From assembly GCA_903925205.1 (NCBI GenBank), contig CAIYEN010000036.1, forward strand, positions 1-41,472: a DNA stretch of 41,472 bases. The letters are read 5' to 3'. Made by a program: the position numbers and the translations under genes. Under the pieces are notes generated by a model that saw nothing but the letters and a program-made list of their open reading frames with translations, was not told the DNA's origin and made no database searches. The DNA comes from an uncultured Opitutia bacterium. GTDB taxonomy: Bacteria; Verrucomicrobiota; Verrucomicrobiia; Opitutales; UBA953. Below are positions 16,545 through 25,181 of the stretch, piece by piece; position 1 is the first letter of the stretch; the number at the start of each line of letters is the position of its first letter.

Positions 16545-17369
16545 ATGCCGGTCACCTTCCTGAACCGGGTGCGCAGCGGCGGCGCCGCGCGGGCCTTCGA
16601 CGCCGACGTGCTTTCGTGGGAAGCGGCGGTCATCGCCAACGGCGGCACCGTATCCCTTGCCCGGCGGATCATCGTCGACCAGTTCGTCTTTTCCGAGAAG
16701 GCGTCGAACGCATGGTCGCTGACCGACGACTACCACGGTCTTTGGGGCGAGAACGCCGCGCAGTCGCTCACGTCGATCAAGCAACGCCGGCTTGCGACGG
16801 CGACCAACTCACCGACCTTCACGGCCGACCGTGGGTATACCTGCGACGGAGTGACAAACTACATCGACACCGGCTTTGTGGCGTCCACCCATGCCATTGC
16901 GATGACGGAGAATTCTGCACATCTGGAAGTGTACGAAAGAACAAACGTCAGCGGTAATAACTCTGCGGCGGGCACTCTCAGCACCTCCGCTAAATACCTT
17001 GCAATTCGTCCTCGCTCAGCGGGTGGCGCCTTTATATATAGTATCTCAACACCCGCGACATACACTCTGCCTGTAGCGACCAGCTTGGGTCTTACGCAGG
17101 GTGGTCGTAACGGAACACTCGTTACCGATGTTTACGGGGCAAAGAATGGTGTGGACATGGTGCGCACGGCAGACCCGACTGTTATGGGCACTTTGCTACC
17201 TGACTTCAGCCTCATACTTGGCGCTCATAACAACGCCGGTACCCCAGCGTCCTTCCGAGCTACGTCTCTGGGCTTTATATCCTACGGCGCGGCCCTCAGT
17301 GGCGCACAGCGTTTGGCTCGTTACAACGCCGTCCAGGCGTGGGCAACGGCGGTGGGGGCGCAGGTCTGA
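16545..17369 (+). CDS. LamG/lectin-like structural protein with anomalous low-GC C-terminal half
   Basis: FTADRGYTCDGVTNYIDTGF...FSLILGAHNNAGTPASFRATSLGFISYGAALSGAQ beta-sandwich-like pattern. Confidence 0.6.
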   Translation: MPVTFLNRVRSGGAARAFDADVLSWEAAVIANGGTVSLARRIIVDQFVFSEKASNAWSLTDDYHGLWGENAAQSLTSIKQRRLATATNSPTFTADRGYTCDGVTNYIDTGFVASTHAIAMTENSAHLEVYERTNVSGNNSAAGTLSTSAKYLAIRPRSAGGAFIYSISTPATYTLPVATSLGLTQGGRNGTLVTDVYGAKNGVDMVRTADPTVMGTLLPDFSLILGAHNNAGTPASFRATSLGFISYGAALSGAQRLARYNAVQAWATAVGAQV

Positions 17370-17602
17370 TGGCGATGTTTATCCTCCTCACGGCCGAGCA
17401 GGCCGACACCGTGCGCGGCCCATCGAGTTCTACGCCATCCGCCGCCTTGGCGCCGGTCGAGCGTCGGGGCGGTGTCTTCATCCTTGGCGTCGAGGTGCTG
17501 GGCGACCCGGCGCACGAAGCGCACGAAGCACTTCTTGGCGGCCTGCCGCAGAAGGACAGCGGCGCCCCTGATTTCCCGCCGACGATCGAGCCGCCCGCCT
17601 AA
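17369..17602 (+). CDS. hypothetical protein
   Basis: ORF overlapping upstream stop. Confidence 0.5.
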   Translation: MAMFILLTAEQADTVRGPSSSTPSAALAPVERRGGVFILGVEVLGDPAHEAHEALLGGLPQKDSGAPDFPPTIEPPA

Positions 17603-17614
17603 CAGGGGTGACCC

Positions 17615-17938
17615 ATGAGCGACCTTGAATCCCCGAAGTTCGAGAACCGCATTTCGATGGGGAACTTCATCACCATCGGGATCGGCGTGCTGGCCCTCGC
17701 CACTGCCTGGGGCACCCTGCAGGCCGACATCCGGGCGCTCGCGCAGCGTGTCGACAAGGGCGAGACCCGCGACGACAAGACCGCCGAGACGCTGGACGCC
17801 ATGAAAAGCGCGCTGGTCGAGCTGCGGTCGGACAGCAAGGCCACCAAGGCAGAGGTCGAGCGCATGGGTCGCCAGCTCGACCGCATCGTCGACAACAACC
17901 GCGGCAACGCGACGCCAGCCCAGAGAGGCACGCCATGA
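17615..17938 (+). CDS. membrane-anchored coiled-coil protein, lysis module
   Basis: One TM segment then coiled coil; precedes endolysin. Confidence 0.6.
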   Translation: MSDLESPKFENRISMGNFITIGIGVLALATAWGTLQADIRALAQRVDKGETRDDKTAETLDAMKSALVELRSDSKATKAEVERMGRQLDRIVDNNRGNATPAQRGTP

Positions 17939-18477
17939 TCGACTACCAGTCAGCCGCCGACCAGATTGGCGTCGAGGTTGCCGCCGTGACGGCCATTGCC
18001 GAGGTGGAGAGCAGCGGCCAGGGCTTCCGGGACGGGATGCCAATCATTCGGCTTGAGGCCCACTGGTTCGGCAAGCTCACCGGCTACCAGTTCAACGACA
18101 GCCACCCGCATATTTCCTGCCGTGCATGGACGCCTGCGCTCGCCGCCCGCAACCAGGGCGAGGCGTGGGTGCAGTTCGACGAGGCCGCGTCGCTGGATGA
18201 GGGCGCGGCCATCCAGTCGACGAGCTGGGGCCCGTTCCAAATCATGGGTTTTCACTGGCAGGCGCTGGGCTACGAGAGCCCGCAGGCGATGCGCGAGGCG
18301 ATGGGCACCGACGAGGGCCAGCTCGACGCCTTCGTGCGCTTCGTGAAGGCCGACGCGGTGCTGGTCGACGCCGTGCGCCGCAAGGACTGGCACGCCTTCG
18401 CCGCCCGCTACAACGGGCTGGGGCAGGTCGATCGCTACGCCGGCCTGATGGCTGCGGCCTACGAAAGGAACGCCTGA
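17935..18477 (+). CDS. endolysin, DUF3380 (N-acetylmuramidase)
   Basis: AIAEVESSGQGF...PIIRLEAHWF...SWGPFQIMGFHWQALGY...ARYNGLGQ. Confidence 0.9.
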   Translation: MIDYQSAADQIGVEVAAVTAIAEVESSGQGFRDGMPIIRLEAHWFGKLTGYQFNDSHPHISCRAWTPALAARNQGEAWVQFDEAASLDEGAAIQSTSWGPFQIMGFHWQALGYESPQAMREAMGTDEGQLDAFVRFVKADAVLVDAVRRKDWHAFAARYNGLGQVDRYAGLMAAAYERNA

Positions 18478-19037
18478 TGCCCCTCATCCCCCTGCTGCTC
18501 GGCCTGGCGCCGACCGTCGCGTCCTGGATCATGGGCGACAAGACCGGCGCCGCCGTCGGCAAGATCACCGGCATCGCGCAGGACATCCTTGGCACGTCGG
18601 ACGCTGCCGGCATCGAGCGCGCAATCTCTGCCGACCCGAACCTCGCGCTGCAGTTCAAGATGGCCGTGCTTCAGGCGGAAGCCGACGCCCGGAACCACGA
18701 AGCCGAGATGAACCGGCAGGCGCTGGATGAACTGAACGCCCGCATCGCCGACGTGGCCAGCGCCCGCAGCCAGACCGTCGAACTCGCCAAGGCCGGATCC
18801 CCGATCGCCTGGGGCTCGCCGATCGTGTCCGTGCTGGCCATCGTCGTGTTCGCCGGCTTCGTGTGGATGCTGTTCAAGCAGAGCGTCCCGGACGGCATGA
18901 AGGAGGCGCTCTTGCTCCTCGGCGGCAGCGCGGCCACCGGCTACGGCATGGTCCTGTCCTACTGGCTCGGCTCGTCCAGCGGCTCTGCGGCGAAGACGGC
19001 GGCGCTTGAGAAAGCCGCCACGGGGAGGGGCTCCTGA
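18477..19037 (+). CDS. holin, 3TM-type
   Basis: Hydrophobic N-terminus and two C-terminal TM segments with GSPIVSVLAIVVFAGFVWMLF; adjacent to endolysin. Confidence 0.75.
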   Translation: MPLIPLLLGLAPTVASWIMGDKTGAAVGKITGIAQDILGTSDAAGIERAISADPNLALQFKMAVLQAEADARNHEAEMNRQALDELNARIADVASARSQTVELAKAGSPIAWGSPIVSVLAIVVFAGFVWMLFKQSVPDGMKEALLLLGGSAATGYGMVLSYWLGSSSGSAAKTAALEKAATGRGS

Positions 19038-19681
19038 TGGCCACCGACGTCGACATCGGCAACATGGCGCTCAGCCGTCTCGGCACGCGCGCCACCATCG
19101 CCGACCTGACCGAGAACAGCACCGAGGCCCGCGAGATCAACCGCTGGTACGCGACGATCCGCGACGACCTGCAAGGCCTGATCGACTGGACCTTCAACCG
19201 CGTGACGCGGTCCATGTCCCTGTCCGGCACGGCGCCCGATCGCTGGGCCTACAGCTACGCCTACCCGTCTGACTGCCTGACTATCTGGCGGCTGGACTTC
19301 AGCGGCGGCTGGTACTGGCACCGATGGAACGGCCTGGCGATCCCGTTCGAGATCGCGTCGGACGGCACCAACCAGTTCCTGCTCTGCAACGACTCGATCA
19401 CGACTGCGATTTTCAGCCAGCGGATCACCGACCCGGCCCAGTTCAGCGCCGCCTTTACCCTGGCGTTCGTTGACTGCCTCGCCGCTGCCATCGCCCTGCC
19501 GATCACCCAGAAGGAGGGCCTTGCCGAGCGCCTTGCCCGCCATGCTCAGGATCGCGTCGAGAAGGCTATGGCAGGCAGCGCCAACGAGCAGTCGACGACG
19601 GACCGCTTCCAGGTCGCCGAGTCTCTGGCCGTGCGCGGCTATGAGGATGCGCCCTTCGGTTGGCTGGGCGGGTATCGCTGA
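19037..19681 (+). CDS. tail tubular protein A-like (T7 gp11-like adaptor)
   Basis: IGNMALSRLGTRATIADLTENSTEAREINRWYATIRDDLQ. Confidence 0.8.
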   Translation: MATDVDIGNMALSRLGTRATIADLTENSTEAREINRWYATIRDDLQGLIDWTFNRVTRSMSLSGTAPDRWAYSYAYPSDCLTIWRLDFSGGWYWHRWNGLAIPFEIASDGTNQFLLCNDSITTAIFSQRITDPAQFSAAFTLAFVDCLAAAIALPITQKEGLAERLARHAQDRVEKAMAGSANEQSTTDRFQVAESLAVRGYEDAPFGWLGGYR

Positions 19682-22167
19682 TGCCGATGCCGATGGTCCT
19701 GCCGAGCTTCGCCGCTGGGGAGCTTTCCCCGGCGCTGCACGGCCGCGTCGATCTGGCGAAGTACCAGGTGGGGCTCGCAACCTGCCTGAACTGGTTCATT
19801 CACCCGTTCGGCGGGGCCTCAACGCGGGCGGGGCTGGCCTTCGTCGGGCAAGTCCTGAACGCCAACAAGCGCTCGCGGCTGATCCCCTTCGCCTTCAACA
19901 CGACGCAGACCTACGTGCTCGAGTTCGGCGACCAGCAGATGCGGGTCATCAAGGATGGCGGCTACGTCCTTGAAAGCGATGTCACCATCACCGGAATCAC
20001 CCGGAACAACCCCGGCGTCGCCACCACGTCGGCCGCGCATGGCTATTCGACCGGCGACACCGTGTTCATCCAGAACGCCGCCGGCATGACCGAGATCAAC
20101 CGCCGGCAGCTCACCATCACGGCCCTGAGCGCCACCACCTTCGCCGTCGGCATCGACACCTCGGCCTACGGCGCCTGGACCTCGGGCGGCACCGTGGCGC
20201 GGCTCTACACCCTCGCGACGCCCTACGTGACGGCCGACCTGCCGCGGCTGAAGTACGTCCAGAGCGCCGACACGATGACGCTCACCCATCCGACCTACGC
20301 CCCGCGCAACCTGACCCGCAGCGGGCATGCCTCGTGGACCCTGACGGCGATCACCTACGCCCCGACGCAGCAGCCGCCGACGGCGCTGGTCTCGTCGTCT
20401 CCCGGCGCGGGCTTCGACTATGTCGTCACGGCGGTATCGTCGGAAACCGGCGAGGAGAGCGTCGCCTCGGCCTCGACCAGCGCCACGACGCAGACCTCGA
20501 CCATCACCTGGACGGATGCCACCGGCGCCAACTCCTACAACGTCTACAAGGGCAAGAACGGGGTCTATGGCTTCATCGGCCGGGCAGGGACCGGGGCAAC
20601 GGGCTTCACCGATGCGACGGTCGCGCCGGACACCTCCGACACGCCGCCGGAGAGCAAAAACCCGTTCAGCGGGGCCGACGCGTATCCCGGCTGCTCGACC
20701 TACCACGAGGGCCGGCAGTGGTACGCCCGCACCAACAACAAGCCTCAGACGCTCTATTCGTCGGCCTCGGCCGCCTTCAACAACATGAACACCAGCTCGC
20801 CGTCCAAAGACAGCGACGCCATCACCCGCACCATCGCCTCGCGCGAGGTGAACGAGATCCTCCACCTGCTGAGCCTGAACGTCCTGCTCGTCTGGACCTC
20901 GGGCGCGGTGTGGAAGGCATGGGCCGGCGCGCAGGCCGATGTCATGACCCCGGCCAATTGCGCCGTGAAGCCGCAGAGCTACGAGGGGATTTCCGAGCTG
21001 CCGCCGATCGGCACCGAGAGCAGCGCGGTCTATGTGACGGCGTCGGGCAAGAAGGTCCGCGACGTGGCCTACGAGTTCGCGTCGGACAGCTTCCAGGGCC
21101 GCAACGTCTCGATCCTCGCCGGCCACCTGTTCGAGGGCAAGACGATCGAGGAATGGGCCTACGCGCGCGACCCCGACGGCGTCATCTGGTGCGTGCGCTC
21201 CGACGGCGTGCTGCTGGGCTTCACCTACCTGAAGGAACACGACGTCTACGCCTGGTCGCGCCATGTGACCGACGGCACGGTCGAGAGCGTGGCCACGGTG
21301 CAGGAGGGCAGCGAAAGCATACTGTACCTCGCGGTCAAGCGCACGGTGGGCGGGCAGACGGTGCGCTACGTCGAGCGCATGGCGAGCCGGTACTTCGCCG
21401 ATGTCTATTCGGCGTGGTGCGTCGATTCGGGCGTCAGTTACAACGGCTGGAACACCGACACCGGCAAGACGCTGGCGCTCAGCGGCGCGAGCTGGAGCGC
21501 GGGCGATACCGTCACCGTCACGGCGGCCGGGCACACCCCGTTCACCAGCGCCTCGGTCGGCACGAAGTACATCCTGCGCAGCGGCCAGAACCAGGTCACG
21601 GTCACGGTGACGGCCTACACCGATACCACCCATGTCAGCGCCACGCTCGACACCGCGCCGCACACCTCCCTGCAGGCGACGACGCTGTCGGACTGGGCGC
21701 TGGCGACGCTGACGCTGGGCGGGCTCTGGCATCTGGAGGGCCGCACGGTCGCCATTCTCGGCGACGGATCCGTGCAGCCGTCGGCTACGGTGGCGAGCGG
21801 CACGGTCACGCTGCCCCGCGCCTGCGGGCGTGTCGTGGCGGGGCTGGCCTATACCTGCGACCTGGAGACGCTGAACATCGAGGCGGGGCCGCCGACGCTG
21901 CAGGGCCGCCAGAAGGCCATCGGCGAGGTCGTGCTGCGGGTGAAGGACACGCGCGGCCTGAGCGCCGGGCCGACCTCCGACCGCCTCGTCGACATCAAGG
22001 AGCGCACGACCGAGCAGCCCGGCTACCCGACGATGCTCACCACGGGCGACGAGCGGGTGCTGATCGACCCGAGTTGGAACGCGCAAGGCCGGGTCTTCGT
22101 CCGCCAGGCCAACCCGCTCCCCGCGACCCTCGTCGCCATCATCCCCCGCATCGAAGCCGGAGCCTGA
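19681..22167 (+). CDS. tail tubular protein B-like / tail nozzle with Fn3-like insertion
   Basis: SFAAGELSPALHGRVDLAKYQVGLATCLNWFIHPFGGASTRAGLAFVG; Fn3-like VSSSPGAGFDYVVTAVSSETGEES...NSYNVYKGKNGVYGFIG. Confidence 0.85.
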   Translation: MPMPMVLPSFAAGELSPALHGRVDLAKYQVGLATCLNWFIHPFGGASTRAGLAFVGQVLNANKRSRLIPFAFNTTQTYVLEFGDQQMRVIKDGGYVLESDVTITGITRNNPGVATTSAAHGYSTGDTVFIQNAAGMTEINRRQLTITALSATTFAVGIDTSAYGAWTSGGTVARLYTLATPYVTADLPRLKYVQSADTMTLTHPTYAPRNLTRSGHASWTLTAITYAPTQQPPTALVSSSPGAGFDYVVTAVSSETGEESVASASTSATTQTSTITWTDATGANSYNVYKGKNGVYGFIGRAGTGATGFTDATVAPDTSDTPPESKNPFSGADAYPGCSTYHEGRQWYARTNNKPQTLYSSASAAFNNMNTSSPSKDSDAITRTIASREVNEILHLLSLNVLLVWTSGAVWKAWAGAQADVMTPANCAVKPQSYEGISELPPIGTESSAVYVTASGKKVRDVAYEFASDSFQGRNVSILAGHLFEGKTIEEWAYARDPDGVIWCVRSDGVLLGFTYLKEHDVYAWSRHVTDGTVESVATVQEGSESILYLAVKRTVGGQTVRYVERMASRYFADVYSAWCVDSGVSYNGWNTDTGKTLALSGASWSAGDTVTVTAAGHTPFTSASVGTKYILRSGQNQVTVTVTAYTDTTHVSATLDTAPHTSLQATTLSDWALATLTLGGLWHLEGRTVAILGDGSVQPSATVASGTVTLPRACGRVVAGLAYTCDLETLNIEAGPPTLQGRQKAIGEVVLRVKDTRGLSAGPTSDRLVDIKERTTEQPGYPTMLTTGDERVLIDPSWNAQGRVFVRQANPLPATLVAIIPRIEAGA

Positions 22168-22170
22168 TCC

Positions 22171-23259
22171 ATGGCCCTCACCACCACGACCAACAAGGTT
22201 ATTCACAACGGCAACGCCAGCGCGACGGTGTTCGCCTACACCTTCCCGATCCTCGACGCCTCGCACCTGTCGGTCATCTACACGAGCGCGGCCGGCGTCG
22301 AGACGACCCTGTCGGCCAGCCAGTACAGCGTGACCGGCATCGGAACGACGGCCGGCGGCAACGTCACCTACCCGCTGACCGGCTCGCCGATCGCCAGCGG
22401 CACCAAGCTGACCATCGTGCGGACGGTGCCCTACACCCAGACGACGGTGCTTTCCAACCAGGGCGGCTACTATCCCGAGGTGGTCGAGTCCCGGCTGGAT
22501 CAGGTCTACATGGCGATGCAGCAGCTCGCCGAGATCGTCGGGCGCTACACGGTCTCCAGCATCAGCGACCCGGCGACCGAGCAAAGCAATTACGCCCTGA
22601 TCCAGGCGCTGCAGGCCGACCTCGGCGACCTCGACAAGCTGTCCACGGCGGGGGACCTGCTCACGCACAACGGCACGACCTACATCCGTCTGCCGCGCGG
22701 CACCGGCGGCCAGTTTCTCGGGATCAGCGGCAGCGCAGCGGCATGGCTGTCGCCGGCCAGCGCGGTCTGGGAAACCGGCGACTACCGCATCAGCTCACGC
22801 GCAACGACGGCGCTCTCAGGCTGGGTCAAGGTCGACGACGGCACCATCGGCAATGCGGCCAGCGGCGGGACGACGCGGGCGAACGCCGACACCGCCGATC
22901 TGTTCACCCATCTATGGAACACCTTCAGCAACAGCATATGCCCGGTCTCGACGGGACGAGGCGCGAGTGCCGCGGCCGACTACGCCGCCAACAAGACGAT
23001 CACCCTGTCGGCGATGCTCGGCCGGGCGCTGGTCGTTGCGGGCGCCGGCAGCGGTCTGACGGCACGTGCGCTGGGCGATAAGACAGGCGCAGAGACCCAC
23101 ACCCACACCGGCACGACGAATAGTGGTGGAGCGCCAACATCAAACGTCGGTGGCGGCGGAACCGACGTAGCCGGTCAATTACACGCTCACACCTTCACGA
23201 CGGCGGCCGGTTCCTCTATGCAGCCGTCAACCTTTATCAACGTGTTCATGAAGCTCTGA
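22171..23259 (+). CDS. tail fibre protein with T7-like N-terminal domain
   Basis: ATVFAYTFPILDASHLSVIYTSAAGVETTL...VVESRLDQVYMAMQQLAE; C-terminal collar-like repeat GAETHTHTG. Confidence 0.85.
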   Translation: MALTTTTNKVIHNGNASATVFAYTFPILDASHLSVIYTSAAGVETTLSASQYSVTGIGTTAGGNVTYPLTGSPIASGTKLTIVRTVPYTQTTVLSNQGGYYPEVVESRLDQVYMAMQQLAEIVGRYTVSSISDPATEQSNYALIQALQADLGDLDKLSTAGDLLTHNGTTYIRLPRGTGGQFLGISGSAAAWLSPASAVWETGDYRISSRATTALSGWVKVDDGTIGNAASGGTTRANADTADLFTHLWNTFSNSICPVSTGRGASAAADYAANKTITLSAMLGRALVVAGAGSGLTARALGDKTGAETHTHTGTTNSGGAPTSNVGGGGTDVAGQLHAHTFTTAAGSSMQPSTFINVFMKL

Positions 23260-23708
23260 TGATCACGATGCTCCCCGCCACCGAGGACGACGCCCGCGAA
23301 CTGGCGCCGCTGCTGCGTGCGGAGGATCGGGCGGAAGTGCTGGCGCTGGGCGTGGACCCGGTCGACGGCTTGCTGCAGAGCCTCGCCGCTGCGCAGGAGG
23401 CATGGACCTACCGCGACGACGGCCGGATCATCTGCATGGCCGGCGTGGCGCCGCTCAGCCTCATCGGCTCGACGGGTGTGCCCTGGCTGCTGGGCTCGCC
23501 GCTGGTCTCCACGAACCGCCGCGCCTTCATGGTCGAGACCCGGCGCATGGTGGCGCACTGGCTGACGCTCTTCCCGCTGCTGCGCAACGTCGTGGATGCC
23601 CGCTACGACGCAGCGATCCGCTGGCTGCGCTGGCTGGGCTTCGCGATCGGCGAGCCGTTCATGCTGGGCAACGGCTGGTTCCGGCTGGCCCTGAGAGAGG
23701 CCGCATGA
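23259..23708 (+). CDS. internal virion protein A-like (T7 gp13-like) acyltransferase fold
   Basis: ATEDDARELAPLLRAEDRAEVLALG...WLRWLGFAIGEPFMLG. Confidence 0.7.
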   Translation: MITMLPATEDDARELAPLLRAEDRAEVLALGVDPVDGLLQSLAAAQEAWTYRDDGRIICMAGVAPLSLIGSTGVPWLLGSPLVSTNRRAFMVETRRMVAHWLTLFPLLRNVVDARYDAAIRWLRWLGFAIGEPFMLGNGWFRLALREAA

Positions 23709-24154
23709 TCCGCCCCAGCACCGTGGCCGAACTCGAGGCGGCGCCGGCCTTTCCGGACCTGCTGGCCGAGTATGCCGCCGAGTCCTCCATCAAGGGCCTG
23801 CCGGCACCGTCGGCGAAGATGGAGACCTATCGCCACCTCGAGCGCAGCGGGTTCCTGCACGTCCTTGCCGCCTGGGTGGGCGATACCCTGACGGGCTTCA
23901 TCACCGTGCTGGCCGCGCCGTTGCCCCACTACGGGCGCACCGTGGCCGTGAGCGAGAGCTTCTTCGTGGCGCAGCAGCATCGCGGCACCGGAGCGGGCCT
24001 GAAGCTGCTGCGCGCGGCCGAGGAACTGGCCGCAAAGCTGGGATCGCCCGGCCTGCTGGTCAGCGCGCCGTTCGAGGGCGACCTCTTCAAGGTCCTGCCC
24101 CGCGTCGGCTACGTCGAGACGAACCGGGTATTCTTCAAGGCGGTGGGCCAATGA
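23705..24154 (+). CDS. GNAT acetyltransferase-like protein
   Basis: SESFFVAQQHRGTGAGLKLLRAAEELA acetyl-CoA-binding motif A. Confidence 0.8.
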   Translation: MIRPSTVAELEAAPAFPDLLAEYAAESSIKGLPAPSAKMETYRHLERSGFLHVLAAWVGDTLTGFITVLAAPLPHYGRTVAVSESFFVAQQHRGTGAGLKLLRAAEELAAKLGSPGLLVSAPFEGDLFKVLPRVGYVETNRVFFKAVGQ

Positions 24155-24582
24155 ACGACCTCGCCATTGCCCGCCCTCACATCGCGGCCATGAGCTCGGC
24201 GACGATCGACAAGGTGCGGACGCTGGAAGCGATCGTCGGCGCCATGCCGCAGATCGCGATCAGGACCGACCACGTCTTTCATGCCGGCGTCTATGCGCGA
24301 ACCGTCCTCATCCCGGCCGGAGCGGTGATCACGGGGGTGCTGATCAAGATCCCCACCATCCTGATCGTCAACGGAGCCGCCATCGTCCACACCGAGGGCG
24401 GGCCGATCGAGCTGCACGGCTATCACGTCCTGCAGGCCGCGGCCGGGCGCAAGCAGGCGCTGGTCGCCCTGACGGATACCCACCTCACCATGATCTTCGC
24501 CAGCGATGCCTGCGATCCCGACGCCGCCGAGCGGGAGTTCACCGACGAGATCAACAATCTCATGTCGCGCAAGGAGGCGTAA
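24151..24582 (+). CDS. hypothetical protein, 143 aa
   Basis: ATGA-type overlap in virion operon. Confidence 0.6.
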   Translation: MNDLAIARPHIAAMSSATIDKVRTLEAIVGAMPQIAIRTDHVFHAGVYARTVLIPAGAVITGVLIKIPTILIVNGAAIVHTEGGPIELHGYHVLQAAAGRKQALVALTDTHLTMIFASDACDPDAAEREFTDEINNLMSRKEA

Positions 24583-24584
24583 CA

Positions 24585-25181
24585 ATGTCAGGTCTCAGCA
24601 CGGCCGCCATCATCTCGCTCGGCGCGACGGCCCTTAGCACGGGTCTGGGCGTCGTTGGTATGATCGGCCAGCAGAACGCGCAGGCGCAGGCCGCGAGCGC
24701 CGCGGCGGCGCAGGCCCGCTATCAGGCGCAGGTCGCCCAGCAGAACCAAGAACTGGCCCGCAGGCAGGCCGCCGACGCCACCCAGCGCGGGCAGGTCGCC
24801 GAGGAGAACCGCCGGCGCATGACCGCCCAGCAGATCGGGCAGCAGACGGCCGGGCTCGCCGCGCAGGGCACCGACTTCAGCGGCACCGAGACCGACATCC
24901 TCGGCGACACGGCAGCGGCCGGCGAACTCGACGCCCGCACCATCCGCGCCAACGCCGCGCGCGAGGCCTACGGCTACGAGGTGCAGGGGCTGGGCTACGG
25001 CAGCACGGCCGCGCTGGAGACGGCTCGTGCGGCCAACTCGACGTACACGCCGAACTATCTCGGGGCGGGGGCGTCGCTGCTCGCGGGGGCGTCGACCCTC
25101 AGCGACAAGTGGTACAAGTTCCAGCAGAGCGCGCCCGGCGGGTTTGACGCCAGCGGGCCGAACGGGGGAGTGCCGGACTGA
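24585..25181 (+). CDS. internal virion protein B-like (gp14-like)
   Basis: Hydrophobic N-terminus, A/Q-rich, GTDFSGTETDILGDTAAAGELDARTIRANAAREAYGY. Confidence 0.75.
   Translation: MSGLSTAAIISLGATALSTGLGVVGMIGQQNAQAQAASAAAAQARYQAQVAQQNQELARRQAADATQRGQVAEENRRRMTAQQIGQQTAGLAAQGTDFSGTETDILGDTAAAGELDARTIRANAAREAYGYEVQGLGYGSTAALETARAANSTYTPNYLGAGASLLAGASTLSDKWYKFQQSAPGGFDASGPNGGVPD

Noticed and set aside
19819-22668. 949-aa minus-strand ORF opposite the tail genes (also 13155-15353, 9360-11045, 11493-12584, 30222-31496)
   Set aside because: Arg/Gly/Ala/His-rich shadow ORFs generated by high GC3 of the real plus-strand genes; no domains or RBS logic.
20334-23081. 915-aa plus-strand overlapping ORF
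   Set aside because: Arg-rich out-of-frame translation of the tail tubular B and fibre genes; real frames have domains and coherent codon use.
13031-23259. Possible diversity-generating retroelement, because the capsid module resembles Bordetella phage BPP-1 (Bbp16/17/19)
   Set aside because: No reverse transcriptase ORF and no obvious template/variable repeat pair at the fibre C-terminus.
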